Source: Pseudopelagicola sp. (lineage in GTDB: Bacteria; Pseudomonadota; Alphaproteobacteria; Rhodobacterales; Rhodobacteraceae). Taken from it: 42,953 bases of DNA. Of the stretch, positions 8,132 to 21,221 are shown piece after piece. Within the stretch, counting starts at the first letter, position 1, and every line of letters begins with the position of its first letter. The stretch is taken from assembly GCA_026195905.1 (NCBI GenBank), contig JAPHRE010000030.1:1-42953 (forward strand), given 5' to 3'. Under the pieces are notes generated by a model. It searched no databases. It saw only the letters and a program-made list of their open reading frames with translations, and was not told the origin of the DNA. The translations under genes and the position numbers were made by a program.

Positions 8132-10480
8132 ATGACCAATTACCTCCAAACCGTGACCGGGGCAGTCGGATTTATGAAATCGGCCGTTCGTGCGCTTCAC
8201 GTCGTTGTTTTTCTTACGCTTTCGGGGCTTTTCCTTGCGTTGCCGTCTATGGCAGAGGCACAGGATTACCGTTTTTCTTCGTTCAATGTGTCCGGCAATC
8301 AGCGGATCGAATCCACCGCTATTTTGAATTACGCGGGAATCGAGCGGGGACAGACGATAAGTGCGGGGGGCTTGAACGAAGCCTATCAGCGCATTCTCGC
8401 GAGCGGTCTTTTTGAATCTGCCGAGCTGACGCCGCGCGGCAATCGCCTTGATATCAAGGTGGTCGAGTATCCCACGGTGAACCGTATTAGCTTTGAGGGA
8501 AATAAACGCCTCAAAGACGAAGCTCTTCAATCCTTGATTGAGTCGCGGTCTCGTCGGGTGTTGAACCCGAACGTGGCAGAGCGCGATGCAGCCCGCATTG
8601 CCGAGGCCTATTCGCAGGACGGGCGCCTTGCGGCGCGTGTCACCCCGCGCATCATCCGCCAAAGCGACAACCGCGCTGACCTCGTGTTTGAAATCTTCGA
8701 AGGGGCGCTTACGGAAATCGAACGTATCGGGTTTGTGGGCAACCGCGAATATTCCGACCGTCGCCTACGTCGTGTTCTCGAATCCAAACAGGCCGGTATC
8801 CTGCGCGCGCTGATCAAACGTGATACGCTGGTTGAAGACCGGATCGAATTTGACAAACAGGTGTTGCGCGATTTCTACCTGTCGCGTGGCTATGTGGATT
8901 TCCGCACCACGGGCGTCAATGCCGAGCTTGCACGCGACCGCAATGGGTATTTCGTGACGTTCAACGTCGAGGAAGGCCAGCAGTTCAAATTTGGCGAGAT
9001 TTCGGCGGTAAGCGAGATTGCCGCAATTGATGCCGAGGAATACCTCGCCGCGCTCAAGGTCAAGCCGGGGGTCGTTTATTCGCCGCTGGTTATTGAAAGC
9101 TCGATTGCACGGCTTGAGCGTTTGGCGCTTCGGCAGGGGCATGACTTTGTCCGTGTGGACCCTCGGATCACACGCGACGAGCGCAATCTTGAGCTTGATG
9201 TCGAGTTTGCGATCGTGCGCGGCCCGCGTGTCTTTGTCGAGCGTATTGACGTCCAAGGCAACACGACGACGCTTGACCGCGTGATCCGTCAGCAGTTCCG
9301 CATTGCCGAGGGAGACCCGTTCAATGCCCGCGAAATCCGCGAGAGCGCAGAGCGTATCCGGGCGCTGGATTTCTTTGCCGCTGCGGATGTCAACGCGCGG
9401 GAAGGCTCTGAGTCGGATCAGGTTGTGGTCGATGTGAACGTGATCGAAAAGCCGACCGGTGCGCTGAAATTCGGCGGCACCTACTCGACTGACAACGGGG
9501 TCGGCGCAGTGGTGAACTTCTCCGAGCGCAACTTCCTTGGGCGGGGCCAGTTGCTTGGCATCTCGTTCTCGACCGCGTCAGAATTCAAGGACTACAGCTT
9601 TACCTTTGTCGAGCCAGCCTTCCTTGGGCGTGACCTCGCGCTTGGGTTCCAGGCGATCTACAAGCAAAATGAACCTGATGTGGCGCGTTGGGCGAACACC
9701 ATCGGCGTCATTGAGCCGAGCCTTGCCTTCCCGGTCAGCGAAAATGGTCGCCTCAAGCTCAACTACCGTCTGCGTAATATCGAGATGGAGCTTGAAGACG
9801 CGAGCGTCTTAACAACGTCGCTCATTAACGGCGAAGCTGGGGCGGGCGACTCATGGGAAAGCTCGCTTGGGTATCTCTATACCTATGATACACGCGGCAT
9901 CGGTCTTGACCCCAACAGCGGCGTGTTGCTTGAGCTTGGGCAGGACTTTGCGGTTCTGGGCGGGGATTACCAGTTTGTCCGCACCACGGCGCGCGTTGCG
10001 GCCGAAACCAAGGTCTTCCATGAAGAAGTGACTTTGCGCGCAAGCCTTCGACTGGGGGCGTTGAATTCGACCTCGGGCTCTAGCCGCATTGGTAACCGTT
10101 TCCAAATGGGCAGCAGCGTCATGCGGGGCTTTGAGCCGCTTGGCATCGGCCCGCGGGAAATCGACCTACCGACCCAGGATGATGGTCTTGGCGGGCATTA
10201 CTATGCCGTCGCCAGCCTTGAGGCGGACTTCCCGCTTGGTCTGCCCGAAGAATACAAGGTGCGCGGCGGTCTTTTCTATGATGTTGGGTCGCTCTGGGGG
10301 CTTGATACGTCGTCTGCGGATGTCGTTGGCGAAGACATGAGCCTGCGTCACGTGGTTGGGGTTTCGCTCTTCTGGGAGACACCCATGGGGCCGCTTCGGT
10401 TCGACTTTTCCAAGGCGCTCAAGAAAGAGACCTACGACAAGGAACAGAACTTTAACTTTACGATCAGCACAGAGTTCTGA
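8132..10480 (+). CDS. bamA: outer membrane protein assembly factor BamA
   Basis: The central subunit of the BAM complex, which inserts beta-barrel proteins into the outer membrane. From the ATG at 8132 it has 782 aa. The frame also allows GTG at 8096 and ATG at 8174; the last gives the tidiest signal peptide, with a hydrophobic run ending in LPSMAEAQ. After the cleavage site come five POTRA repeats, the first beginning F-N-V-S-G-N-Q-R-I, to about residue 420. Then comes a 16-strand barrel ending FNFTISTEF, whose C-terminal Phe is the usual outer-membrane signal. Its length fits the family. ompH/skp follows after 3 bp, so a porin assembly factor and its periplasmic chaperone are cotranscribed. 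Confidence 0.95.
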   Translation: MTNYLQTVTGAVGFMKSAVRALHVVVFLTLSGLFLALPSMAEAQDYRFSSFNVSGNQRIESTAILNYAGIERGQTISAGGLNEAYQRILASGLFESAELTPRGNRLDIKVVEYPTVNRISFEGNKRLKDEALQSLIESRSRRVLNPNVAERDAARIAEAYSQDGRLAARVTPRIIRQSDNRADLVFEIFEGALTEIERIGFVGNREYSDRRLRRVLESKQAGILRALIKRDTLVEDRIEFDKQVLRDFYLSRGYVDFRTTGVNAELARDRNGYFVTFNVEEGQQFKFGEISAVSEIAAIDAEEYLAALKVKPGVVYSPLVIESSIARLERLALRQGHDFVRVDPRITRDERNLELDVEFAIVRGPRVFVERIDVQGNTTTLDRVIRQQFRIAEGDPFNAREIRESAERIRALDFFAAADVNAREGSESDQVVVDVNVIEKPTGALKFGGTYSTDNGVGAVVNFSERNFLGRGQLLGISFSTASEFKDYSFTFVEPAFLGRDLALGFQAIYKQNEPDVARWANTIGVIEPSLAFPVSENGRLKLNYRLRNIEMELEDASVLTTSLINGEAGAGDSWESSLGYLYTYDTRGIGLDPNSGVLLELGQDFAVLGGDYQFVRTTARVAAETKVFHEEVTLRASLRLGALNSTSGSSRIGNRFQMGSSVMRGFEPLGIGPREIDLPTQDDGLGGHYYAVASLEADFPLGLPEEYKVRGGLFYDVGSLWGLDTSSADVVGEDMSLRHVVGVSLFWETPMGPLRFDFSKALKKETYDKEQNFNFTISTEF

Positions 10481-10483
10481 TCC

Positions 10484-11050
10484 ATGAGACTGGGGCTTTT
10501 CCGGCACCTCGTTTTGATAGCCGCGCTCGTCATGGGCGCGGCTTTTGCGTCCCATGCGCAAGAGGCGCGCTCGGTGCCGCAGGCGCCGATCCTGACCATC
10601 GAATCCGACAGGCTTTTTGCCGAGTCGGCCTTTGGCAAGCGGGTGGCGGCGCAAATCAAGGCAGAGGAGTCCGTCCTTCTTAAGGAAAACCGCAAGATCG
10701 AGGAAGAGCTTGTGGCGGAAGAAAAGCGGCTTACGGAATTGCGCGCACAGATGGAGCCGGACGAGTTTCGCACCCTTGCCGATTCCTTTGATGCGCGGGT
10801 GCAGGAGATACGCCAGCTTCAGGATGGCAAGGCGCGCAGTATTGCCGAGACTGGCGACCAGGAACGCGGAACCTTTATCCGCGCCGCGCAACCGGTTCTT
10901 ATTGATCTCATGCGCGAGGCGGGGGCCGGGGTTATCCTTGAGCGGCGGTCGGTTCTTTTCTCGGCCAATGCCATCGACATCACAGATCTCGCGATTGCCC
11001 GGCTGAACGACGCCATTGGCGACGGCACACAGAGCGACGACACCCGCTGA
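10484..11050 (+). CDS. OmpH/Skp-family periplasmic chaperone
   Basis: A holdase that escorts unfolded outer-membrane proteins to BamA. The 188-aa protein has a signal peptide (residues 1-25, cleavage after ASHAQ). It then has the family start P-I-L-T-I-E-S-D-R-L-F-A-E-S-x-F-G-K and a long charged coiled-coil-like region (about 55-125), followed by the strand region VILERRSVLFSANAIDITD that ends Skp-family proteins. It lies directly behind bamA as in most proteobacteria. In E. coli lpxD would follow; here fabZ comes next. Confidence 0.9.
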   Translation: MRLGLFRHLVLIAALVMGAAFASHAQEARSVPQAPILTIESDRLFAESAFGKRVAAQIKAEESVLLKENRKIEEELVAEEKRLTELRAQMEPDEFRTLADSFDARVQEIRQLQDGKARSIAETGDQERGTFIRAAQPVLIDLMREAGAGVILERRSVLFSANAIDITDLAIARLNDAIGDGTQSDDTR

Positions 11051-11114
11051 GTCGCTTGCCCTGACTGGCGGGGATTGCTAGGGCTTATCAAACATGTTCA
11101 TTGAGGAGAGCCTT

Positions 11115-11579
11115 ATGTCCGACGGCTTGAAGACCGCAGATATCGACCTGATCCAGCGGATTATTCCGCATCGCTATCCGTTTCTCCTTGTAGATAAAGT
11201 TGTCGATATTGACGGCTATAGCTCGGCGACGGGGATCAAAAACGTCTCGATGAACGAGCCGCATTTTCAAGGCCATTTTCCCGGCAAGCCGATCATGCCC
11301 GGCGTGACCATTGCCGAGGCTATGGCGCAAACCGCCGCTGTGATGGTGGGCGTGGCGCTTGATATGGCGGACAAGGAATTGCTTGTGTATTTCATGTCGA
11401 TCGACAAGTGCAAATTCCGCCGCATGGTTGTTCCAGGCGACAGGCTTGAGATGCGTCTGACGACGGTGCGCGGCAAACCGGGCGGCAAGGTCTGGAAGTT
11501 CAGCGGCGTGGCGACGGTTGATGGCGAGATGGCCTGTGAGACCGAGTTCACCGCGATGATGGACCTGCCAAAGGAGTAA
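11115..11579 (+). CDS. fabZ: 3-hydroxyacyl-ACP dehydratase FabZ
   Basis: Dehydrates 3-hydroxyacyl-ACP in fatty-acid elongation and competes with LpxA for the same acyl-ACP. The 154-aa hotdog protein shows [17 protein letters not shown] at the N-terminus, the catalytic His in [11 protein letters not shown] and the catalytic Glu in EAMAQ. I chose the ATG at 11115 because GAGGAG lies 7 bases before it; an upstream frame-compatible ATG at 11094 has no ribosome site. lpxA starts 5 bp after the stop, so the two competing enzymes are coexpressed. Confidence 0.95.
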   Translation: MSDGLKTADIDLIQRIIPHRYPFLLVDKVVDIDGYSSATGIKNVSMNEPHFQGHFPGKPIMPGVTIAEAMAQTAAVMVGVALDMADKELLVYFMSIDKCKFRRMVVPGDRLEMRLTTVRGKPGGKVWKFSGVATVDGEMACETEFTAMMDLPKE

Positions 11580-11584
11580 GCTAT

Positions 11585-12382
11585 ATGGCGATTTCAGATC
11601 AGGCGAAGGTGCACCCTTCGGCCATCGTCGAAGAGGGCGCAGAAATCGCAGCGGGCTGTGTTGTGGGGCCGTTCTGCTATGTGGATGCGCAGGTTGTGCT
11701 GCATCCCGGTGTGGAGCTTAAATCGCATGTGGTCGTCAAAGGCGACACAGAGATCGGCGCGGATAGCGTCGTTTTTTCGTTTGCGGTTATCGGAGAGATC
11801 CCGCAGGACCTTAAGTTCGATGGCGAACATTCGCGGCTTGTGATCGGTAAGCGAAACCGCATCCGCGAGCATGTCACGATGAACCCCGGCACCGATGGTG
11901 GCGGCGGCGTGACGATTATTGGCGACGATGGGTTGTTCATGGCGGGATGTCATATCGCCCATGATGCCCGGATCGGAAACCGGGTGATCGTGGTCAACAA
12001 TTCCGCCGTGGCGGGGCATTGTATCATCGAAGATGATGTCATCATCGGCGGCCTTTCGGGCATTCATCAGTTTGTGCGTATTGGCAAAGGCGCGATCATC
12101 GGCGCGGTCAGCATGGTGACAAATGACGTGATCCCATATGGCCTTGTGCAGGGGCCGCGCGGGGCGCTGGACGGGTTGAACCTTGTGGGGTTGAAGCGGC
12201 GCGGTGTGGACCGGAGCGACATCACCGCGTTGCGCGCGGCGTTTCAGATGCTTGCGCAGGGCGAAGGCGCATTTCAGGAGCGCGCACGGCGCATGGGCAC
12301 GGAATTCGATAGCGACTATGTGCAGGAAATCGTGGATTTCGTGCTTGGCGAAACCGATCGTTCTTTCCTGACACCGGGCTAA
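11585..12382 (+). CDS. lpxA: UDP-N-acetylglucosamine acyltransferase LpxA
   Basis: The first step of lipid A synthesis: 3-O-acylation of UDP-GlcNAc with a hydroxyacyl-ACP. The 265-aa protein is a left-handed beta helix with hexapeptide repeats running through residues 10-190 (for example V-G-P-F-C-Y-V, G-A-D-S-V-V). It carries the catalytic His in GCHIAHDARIGN and a helical C-terminal domain. AAGGAG stands 10 bases before the ATG. lpxI follows after 3 bp. Confidence 0.96.
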   Translation: MAISDQAKVHPSAIVEEGAEIAAGCVVGPFCYVDAQVVLHPGVELKSHVVVKGDTEIGADSVVFSFAVIGEIPQDLKFDGEHSRLVIGKRNRIREHVTMNPGTDGGGGVTIIGDDGLFMAGCHIAHDARIGNRVIVVNNSAVAGHCIIEDDVIIGGLSGIHQFVRIGKGAIIGAVSMVTNDVIPYGLVQGPRGALDGLNLVGLKRRGVDRSDITALRAAFQMLAQGEGAFQERARRMGTEFDSDYVQEIVDFVLGETDRSFLTPG

Positions 12383-12385
12383 ACG

Positions 12386-13189
12386 ATGGGACGGTTGGCC
12401 ATTCTGTCGGGCGGGGGCGGATTGCCTGTCATGATCGCCGACGCGCAGCCCGATGCGGTGCGTGTGGTGTTTCATGGTGTTGACCACGCGATGCCCCCCC
12501 CATTGGCAGAGCACCGGTTTGAAAAGATGGGCGCGCTTTTCGAAGCCCTTCGGGCGCAGGATGTCACAGAGGTTGTCCTTGCCGGCGCGATGGCGCGTCC
12601 GCCGCTTGATCCAAGTCAGTTCGATGCCACGATGATGCAGCTTGCACCGCGTCTAATGGGCGCGTTGCAGGGGGGCGATGATGCGATCCTGCGCCTGATC
12701 ATCGCGCTTTTCGAAGAGCAGGGGTTCAAGGTGCTTGGGGCGCATGACCTTTTGCCGGGCTTGACCGTCGAAGAGGGGCTTTTCGCGGGGCCAGAGCCAA
12801 GCGAGGCGCTTTTACAGGATGCGGCAAAAGCGATGGATATTCTGCTTGCCCTATCGCCGCTTGATGTTGGGCAGGGGGCCGTGGTTGCGGGCGGGCTTTG
12901 CCTTGGGATCGAGACCTTGCAGGGCACGGATGCCCTCTTACGCTTTGTCGCCGAGACACCAGAGCATTTGCGGCGCGGCGCGGGCGGGGTTCTTGTAAAA
13001 GCGCCGAAACGCGGACAGGATTTGCGGGTTGATATGCCAGCGGTGGGGCCGGATACGGTGCGCAATGCGGCGCAAGCCGGGCTGGATGGGATTGTTGTCT
13101 CGGCGGGGAGAGTCGTGCTTATCGACCGTGACGCAACACGAGCGGCGCTTGAAGAGAGCGGGCTTTTCCTCTTTGCACGGGTGTTGTGA
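12386..13189 (+). CDS. lpxI: UDP-2,3-diacylglucosamine diphosphatase LpxI
   Basis: Hydrolyses UDP-2,3-diacylglucosamine to lipid X, the substrate of LpxB. The 267-aa protein belongs to the DUF1009/LpxI family, which replaces LpxH in alphaproteobacteria. It opens LAILSGGGGLPVMIADA, has the L-A-G-A-M-A-R-P segment around residue 65, and a C-terminal half with G-A-G-G-V-L-V-K-A-P-K-R-G-Q-D-x-R-V-D-M-P and the G-P-D-T-V linker. It lies between lpxA and lpxB. Its stop shares one base with the lpxB start (TGATG). Confidence 0.94.
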   Translation: MGRLAILSGGGGLPVMIADAQPDAVRVVFHGVDHAMPPPLAEHRFEKMGALFEALRAQDVTEVVLAGAMARPPLDPSQFDATMMQLAPRLMGALQGGDDAILRLIIALFEEQGFKVLGAHDLLPGLTVEEGLFAGPEPSEALLQDAAKAMDILLALSPLDVGQGAVVAGGLCLGIETLQGTDALLRFVAETPEHLRRGAGGVLVKAPKRGQDLRVDMPAVGPDTVRNAAQAGLDGIVVSAGRVVLIDRDATRAALEESGLFLFARVL

Positions 13190-14343
13190 TGCGGGTATTC
13201 GTGATCGCTGGAGAGCCGTCAGGGGATCGCCTTGGCGGCGCGCTCATGGCGGGGTTGAAAGAGCTTTGTCCGCAGGCACAGTTCGAAGGTGTGGGCGGGC
13301 CGTTGATGGGCGCGCAGGGCATGGAGAGCCTCTTTCCTATGGACGAGTTGAGCGTCATGGGGATCGCCGAGGTGCTGCCGAAATATCGCCACCTCAAGCG
13401 CCGGATGCACCAGACGGCAGAAGCGGTACTCGCGGCGCGCCCCGATGTGCTTATTACGATTGATAGCCCTGATTTCTGTCTTCGGGTGGCCAAAGAGGTC
13501 AAGGCCAAAAGCGATATTCGCATTGTGCATTATGTGGCCCCCTCGGTTTGGGCGTGGCGGCCTAAACGGGCTAAAAAGATGGCACGGGTTGTCGATCAGG
13601 TCTTGGCGCTCTTGCCGTTTGAGCCGCCTTATATGGAGGCGGTGGGGCTGCGGTGTGATTTTGTCGGCCATCCGGTCGTATCGGAGCCGATTGCGCGCGA
13701 GACGGAGGTTGCTGCGTTTCGTGAGAGGTTTGCGTTGGGCACTGCGCCGGTCTTGCTTGCCTTGCCAGGGTCACGACGGAGCGAAGTCTCGCGTTTGATG
13801 CCGGGGTTTGGTGCCGTGGTGGCACATATGTCTAAGACGCGTCCAGACTTGCGCGTGGTGGTGCCTGCGGCGGGGCCGGTGTTGCGCTTAGTGCGTGCTT
13901 TGGCGAAAGACTGGCAGGTTGCGCCGCTTGTCCTTGATCCCACCGCAGCAGACGCCGCAGATATGAAGCGGGCCGCATTCCGTGCCGCAGATGTGGCATT
14001 GGCGGCGTCGGGGACGGTGTCGCTTGAGTTGGCTGCCAATGCCACGCCGATGGTGATTGCCTATGACATGAGCTGGCTGAGTTGGCAGATCATGAGCCGC
14101 GCGGCGCGTATTGATACCGTGACATTGGTCAATCTGGTCTCTGAAACGCGGGTCGTGCCGGAATTTCTTGGCCCCGCCTTCAAACCAGAGGAGATCGCCC
14201 CGGCGGTTCTAGGCGTGCTTGATCAGCCCGCAGTGCAGCGCGATGCGATGGCGTTGACGATGGCGCGGCTTGGGCAGGGGCAAGACGCGCCGGGATTGCG
14301 CGCGGCGCGGGCGGTGCTTGAAGGGTGTGGCGCGACAGGCTAA
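13189..14343 (+). CDS. lpxB: lipid A disaccharide synthase LpxB
   Basis: Joins lipid X and UDP-diacylglucosamine into the beta-1,6 disaccharide of lipid A. The 384-aa glycosyltransferase (GT19) opens RVFVIAGEPSGD, has VAPSVWAWRPKRAKKM, LPGSRRSEVSRL and the C-terminal ASGTVSLELA sugar-nucleotide region. The ATG at 13189 follows a same-frame GTG at 13186; the ATG overlapping the lpxI stop is the better choice. It is the last gene of the envelope block and converges with mnmA, whose stop is 6 bp away. Confidence 0.96.
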   Translation: MRVFVIAGEPSGDRLGGALMAGLKELCPQAQFEGVGGPLMGAQGMESLFPMDELSVMGIAEVLPKYRHLKRRMHQTAEAVLAARPDVLITIDSPDFCLRVAKEVKAKSDIRIVHYVAPSVWAWRPKRAKKMARVVDQVLALLPFEPPYMEAVGLRCDFVGHPVVSEPIARETEVAAFRERFALGTAPVLLALPGSRRSEVSRLMPGFGAVVAHMSKTRPDLRVVVPAAGPVLRLVRALAKDWQVAPLVLDPTAADAADMKRAAFRAADVALAASGTVSLELAANATPMVIAYDMSWLSWQIMSRAARIDTVTLVNLVSETRVVPEFLGPAFKPEEIAPAVLGVLDQPAVQRDAMALTMARLGQGQDAPGLRAARAVLEGCGATG

Positions 14344-14349
14344 CACCGA

Positions 14350-15492
14350 TCAGCCGCGCCAGATCCAACCGCCACCATAGATGCGCGAGCTTTCAGTATC
14401 GTAGAAGACACACGCCTGACCGGGGGAGACGCCTTCCTCTGGGGTCAGAAGTTCGACCTCTGCGGTGGTTGGCCCGGTTGGGCGCAGGATCGCCTCGCGC
14501 GGCGGTCGGGTTGAGCGGACCCTGACCAAAAGGGGCCATTCGGAGCGGCTCTCGAAGGGCTCTTCTCCAAGCCAGTTGATCTCGCGCACCGGGATTTTCC
14601 GGGTCGCCAACATGGATTTTGGTCCGACCACGACTTGTTTCTTGTCGACGTCGAGTTTCACCACGTAGAGCGGTTCGCTCAGCCCCCCAATGCCGAGGCC
14701 ACGGCGCTGGCCGACTGTGTAATGGATAACGCCGGTATGCGTTCCAAGGATTTTTCCTTCGTGATCCACGATTTCGCCGGGTTCTGCCGCGCCGGGGCGG
14801 AGCTTTTCAATGACCGAGGCATAGTCGCCATCGGGCACAAAGCAGATATCCTGACTGTCGGGCTTGTCCGCCACCGCAAGGCCGTATTCGGCGGCAAGCG
14901 CGCGGGTTGCGTCCTTGTTGGGCAGGTGCCCGAGGGGGAAGCGCAAGTAGGCAAGCTGTTCGGGGGTGGTGGAAAAGAGGAAATAGCTCTGGTCGCGCCG
15001 CGCGTCGGCGGCGGAATGTAGTTCCGGGCCATTGGGGCCGAGCTTGCGCTGAATATAGTGGCCGGTCGCCATGCAATCGGCATCGAGATCCTTGGCGGTC
15101 TCAAGCAGGTCTTTGAATTTGACCCGCTCGTTGCAGCGGATACAGGGCACGGGGGTGGCCCCGGCAAGGTAGCTATCGGCGAATTCGTCGATCACGGCAT
15201 CCTGAAAAATGTTCTCGTAGTCGAGCACGTAATGCGGAAAGCCTTTTTCCTCGGCAACGCGGCGGGCATCGTGAATGTCGATCCCGGCACAGCACGCACC
15301 CTTTTTGGCCAAGGCCGCGCCATGATCGTAAAGTTGCAGGGTTACGCCAACAACGTCATATCCCTCGTCGGCAAGTTTTGCCGCGACGACAGAGGAATCC
15401 ACGCCGCCCGACATCGCCACCACCACGCGGGTCTCGCTTGGTGGTTTGGCAAAGCCGAGGGAGTTCAGTTCTATTTCGTGATCGAGCGCCAT
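14350..15492 (-). CDS. mnmA: tRNA-specific 2-thiouridylase MnmA
   Basis: Thiolates U34 at C2 in tRNAs for Lys, Glu and Gln, using ATP and a persulfide relayed from a cysteine desulfurase. The 380-aa protein has the PP-loop SGGVDSS at residues 29-35. It also has the first catalytic Cys in [14 protein letters not shown], the second Cys in [11 protein letters not shown], and a C-terminal beta-barrel with [18 protein letters not shown] lies 7 bases before the ATG. It is the first gene on its strand here and is divergent from sciP, with 120 bp between them. Confidence 0.96.
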   Translation of the reverse strand: MALDHEIELNSLGFAKPPSETRVVVAMSGGVDSSVVAAKLADEGYDVVGVTLQLYDHGAALAKKGACCAGIDIHDARRVAEEKGFPHYVLDYENIFQDAVIDEFADSYLAGATPVPCIRCNERVKFKDLLETAKDLDADCMATGHYIQRKLGPNGPELHSAADARRDQSYFLFSTTPEQLAYLRFPLGHLPNKDATRALAAEYGLAVADKPDSQDICFVPDGDYASVIEKLRPGAAEPGEIVDHEGKILGTHTGVIHYTVGQRRGLGIGGLSEPLYVVKLDVDKKQVVVGPKSMLATRKIPVREINWLGEEPFESRSEWPLLVRVRSTRPPREAILRPTGPTTAEVELLTPEEGVSPGQACVFYDTESSRIYGGGWIWRG

Positions 15493-15612
15493 GCGACTCT
15501 CCTTACAGAAGTCGCCAAGAATATAGGAAAATCCTAACTACTCTCAAGGGGCAGTTTCACCCCTCGTTAAACCCCATTGGGCAGCATGCCCCAAAGAGAA
15601 GAGGGTATGGGT

Positions 15613-15891
15613 ATGTTTCTAAAGAAAGTTGAGGGGCCGCGCACCGTCACGATGATTGATGGCCGTGTCATGTCACAAGCGGATCTGCCACCTACAGACA
15701 CAAAGCGTTGGGTCGCATCGCGCAAAGCCGCGGTCGTGCGCGGGGTGGCGTATGGGTTGATAAGCCGCAAGGAGGCGCTTGAGCGGTATGCCCTGAGTGA
15801 AGAGGAGTTCGAAGAATGGATTACGGCCGCAGGGCGACACGGTATCGACGCTCTTAAAGCGACCAACACACAGAAATATAGACAACCCTAG
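15613..15891 (+). CDS. sciP: SciP-like CtrA inhibitor (DUF1153)
   Basis: A small helix-turn-helix protein which in Caulobacter binds CtrA and blocks transcription from CtrA-dependent promoters in G1. The 92-aa product has the family core: L-P-P-T-D-T-K-R-W-V, A-S-R-K-A-A-V-V and Y-G-L-I-S-R-K-E-A-L-E-R-Y-x-L-S-x-E-E-F, ending R-H-G-I-x-A-L-K-A-T. I chose the ATG at 15613 because AGAGGG lies 8 bases before it. In-frame ATGs at 15607 and 15586 and a TTG at 15577 would give longer forms. It lies 95 bp upstream of ctrA on the same strand, so inhibitor and target are genetically linked. Confidence 0.88.
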   Translation: MFLKKVEGPRTVTMIDGRVMSQADLPPTDTKRWVASRKAAVVRGVAYGLISRKEALERYALSEEEFEEWITAAGRHGIDALKATNTQKYRQP

Positions 15892-15916
15892 GTTGCTTAG
15901 GTAAATTTGTTTTCAT

Positions 15917-15952
15917 GGTAACCGGGGGTTAACCATTTTTCGTCAGGTTAAC
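15917..15952 (+). promoter_or_regulatory. cluster of CtrA half-sites before ctrA
   Basis: The 95-bp gap between sciP and ctrA holds GGTAACC at 15917-15923, palindromic GGTTAACC at 15927-15934 (within TTAACCAT, 15929-15936), and GGTTAAC at 15946-15952. CtrA recognises TTAA-N7-TTAA or single TTAACCAT-type half-sites. Spacing between the two TTAA cores is 15, so this is not a canonical pair. The cluster suggests autoregulation of ctrA, possibly with SciP. Confidence 0.5.
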
Positions 15953-15986
15953 GGCGAACATGGAACGCAATAATGAGGGAATTGTC

Positions 15987-16709
15987 ATGCGTGTGCTTCT
16001 AATTGAAGATGATCCTGCCACCTCGAAAAGTATCGAGATGATGCTGACGCATGCCAACCTGAACGTTTATGCGACGGATTTGGGCGAAGAGGGGATCGAT
16101 TTAGCCAAGCTCTATGACTACGATCTGATCCTGCTTGACCTTGGCCTGCCGGATATGACGGGCCACGAGGTCTTGCGCCAGTTGCGCCTTGCGCGGGTGG
16201 AAACGCCGATCCTGATCCTATCGGGGGTCGATGATACGGAAAGCAAGCTCAAGGGGTTTGGCTTTGGGGCGGATGATTATCTTACAAAACCTTTCCATCG
16301 CGAAGAATTGGTCGCCCGCATTCATGCGATCGTGCGGCGGTCTAAGGGGCATTCACAATCGATTATCAAGACGGGAAAAATTTCGGTCAATCTCGATGAT
16401 AAGACCGTGGAGGTCGATGGCACGCCGGTGCATCTCACTGGTAAGGAATACCAGATGCTTGAGCTATTGAGCCTGCGCAAGGGCACGACATTGACCAAAG
16501 AGATGTTCCTAAACCATCTTTATGGCGGGATGGATGAACCGGAATTGAAGATCATTGATGTCTTTATCTGCAAATTGCGCAAGAAACTCAGCGAGGCAAC
16601 GGGCGGAAAGAACTATATCGAAACCGTCTGGGGCCGCGGGTATGTATTGCGGGATCCCCAATCCGCAGACCAGCCCGACGCCCCCGAGCAGGTCGCGTTG
16701 CGCGCCTGA
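15987..16709 (+). CDS. ctrA: cell-cycle response regulator CtrA
   Basis: An OmpR-class response regulator controlling motility, gene transfer agents and cell-cycle genes in Rhodobacterales. The 240-aa protein starts [20 protein letters not shown]. The phosphoacceptor Asp lies in [14 protein letters not shown], followed by [36 protein letters not shown]. The winged helix (about 130-225) contains [12 protein letters not shown] and [14 protein letters not shown] chose the ATG at 15987, with GAGGG 8 bases upstream and the canonical N-terminus; an in-frame ATG at 15960 adds nine unconserved residues. The tail ends A-L-R-A rather than the A-A degron of Caulobacter CtrA, so ClpXP turnover may differ. 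Confidence 0.95.
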   Translation: MRVLLIEDDPATSKSIEMMLTHANLNVYATDLGEEGIDLAKLYDYDLILLDLGLPDMTGHEVLRQLRLARVETPILILSGVDDTESKLKGFGFGADDYLTKPFHREELVARIHAIVRRSKGHSQSIIKTGKISVNLDDKTVEVDGTPVHLTGKEYQMLELLSLRKGTTLTKEMFLNHLYGGMDEPELKIIDVFICKLRKKLSEATGGKNYIETVWGRGYVLRDPQSADQPDAPEQVALRA

Positions 16710-16757
16710 GGCTCTGGACGTCGCCTTGTGTCGGCCCTATCACTTGAACCAAAGTGA

Positions 16758-21112
<4,355 letters not shown>

Positions 21113-21120
21113 CGACGCGG

Positions 21121-21155
21121 GTTCTCTTTTGTTCTCAAATGTTCTCATAAAGTTC
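21121..21155 (+). promoter_or_regulatory. GTTC repeat cluster with a LexA-type SOS box
   Basis: Four GTTC half-sites occur at 21121, 21131, 21141 and 21152. The first three are 10 bp apart, each followed by TC. The last pair, 21141-21155, is an exact GTTC-N7-GTTC, the LexA operator described for alphaproteobacteria such as Rhodobacter. It ends 66 bases before the 40-aa peptide gene and begins 9 bases after recG. I infer SOS control of the downstream peptide. Confidence 0.65.
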
Positions 21156-21221
21156 TTTACAGAGCGTTAAGGATGTGAGAACAAAGGAGCAACAAAAACG
21201 ATATTGAGCAGGAGCAGCCCC

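Noticed and set aside
15561-15581. CtrA box before sciP (TTAA at 15567)
   Set aside because: The second half-site expected 7 bases later reads TGGG, so there is only a lone TTAA.
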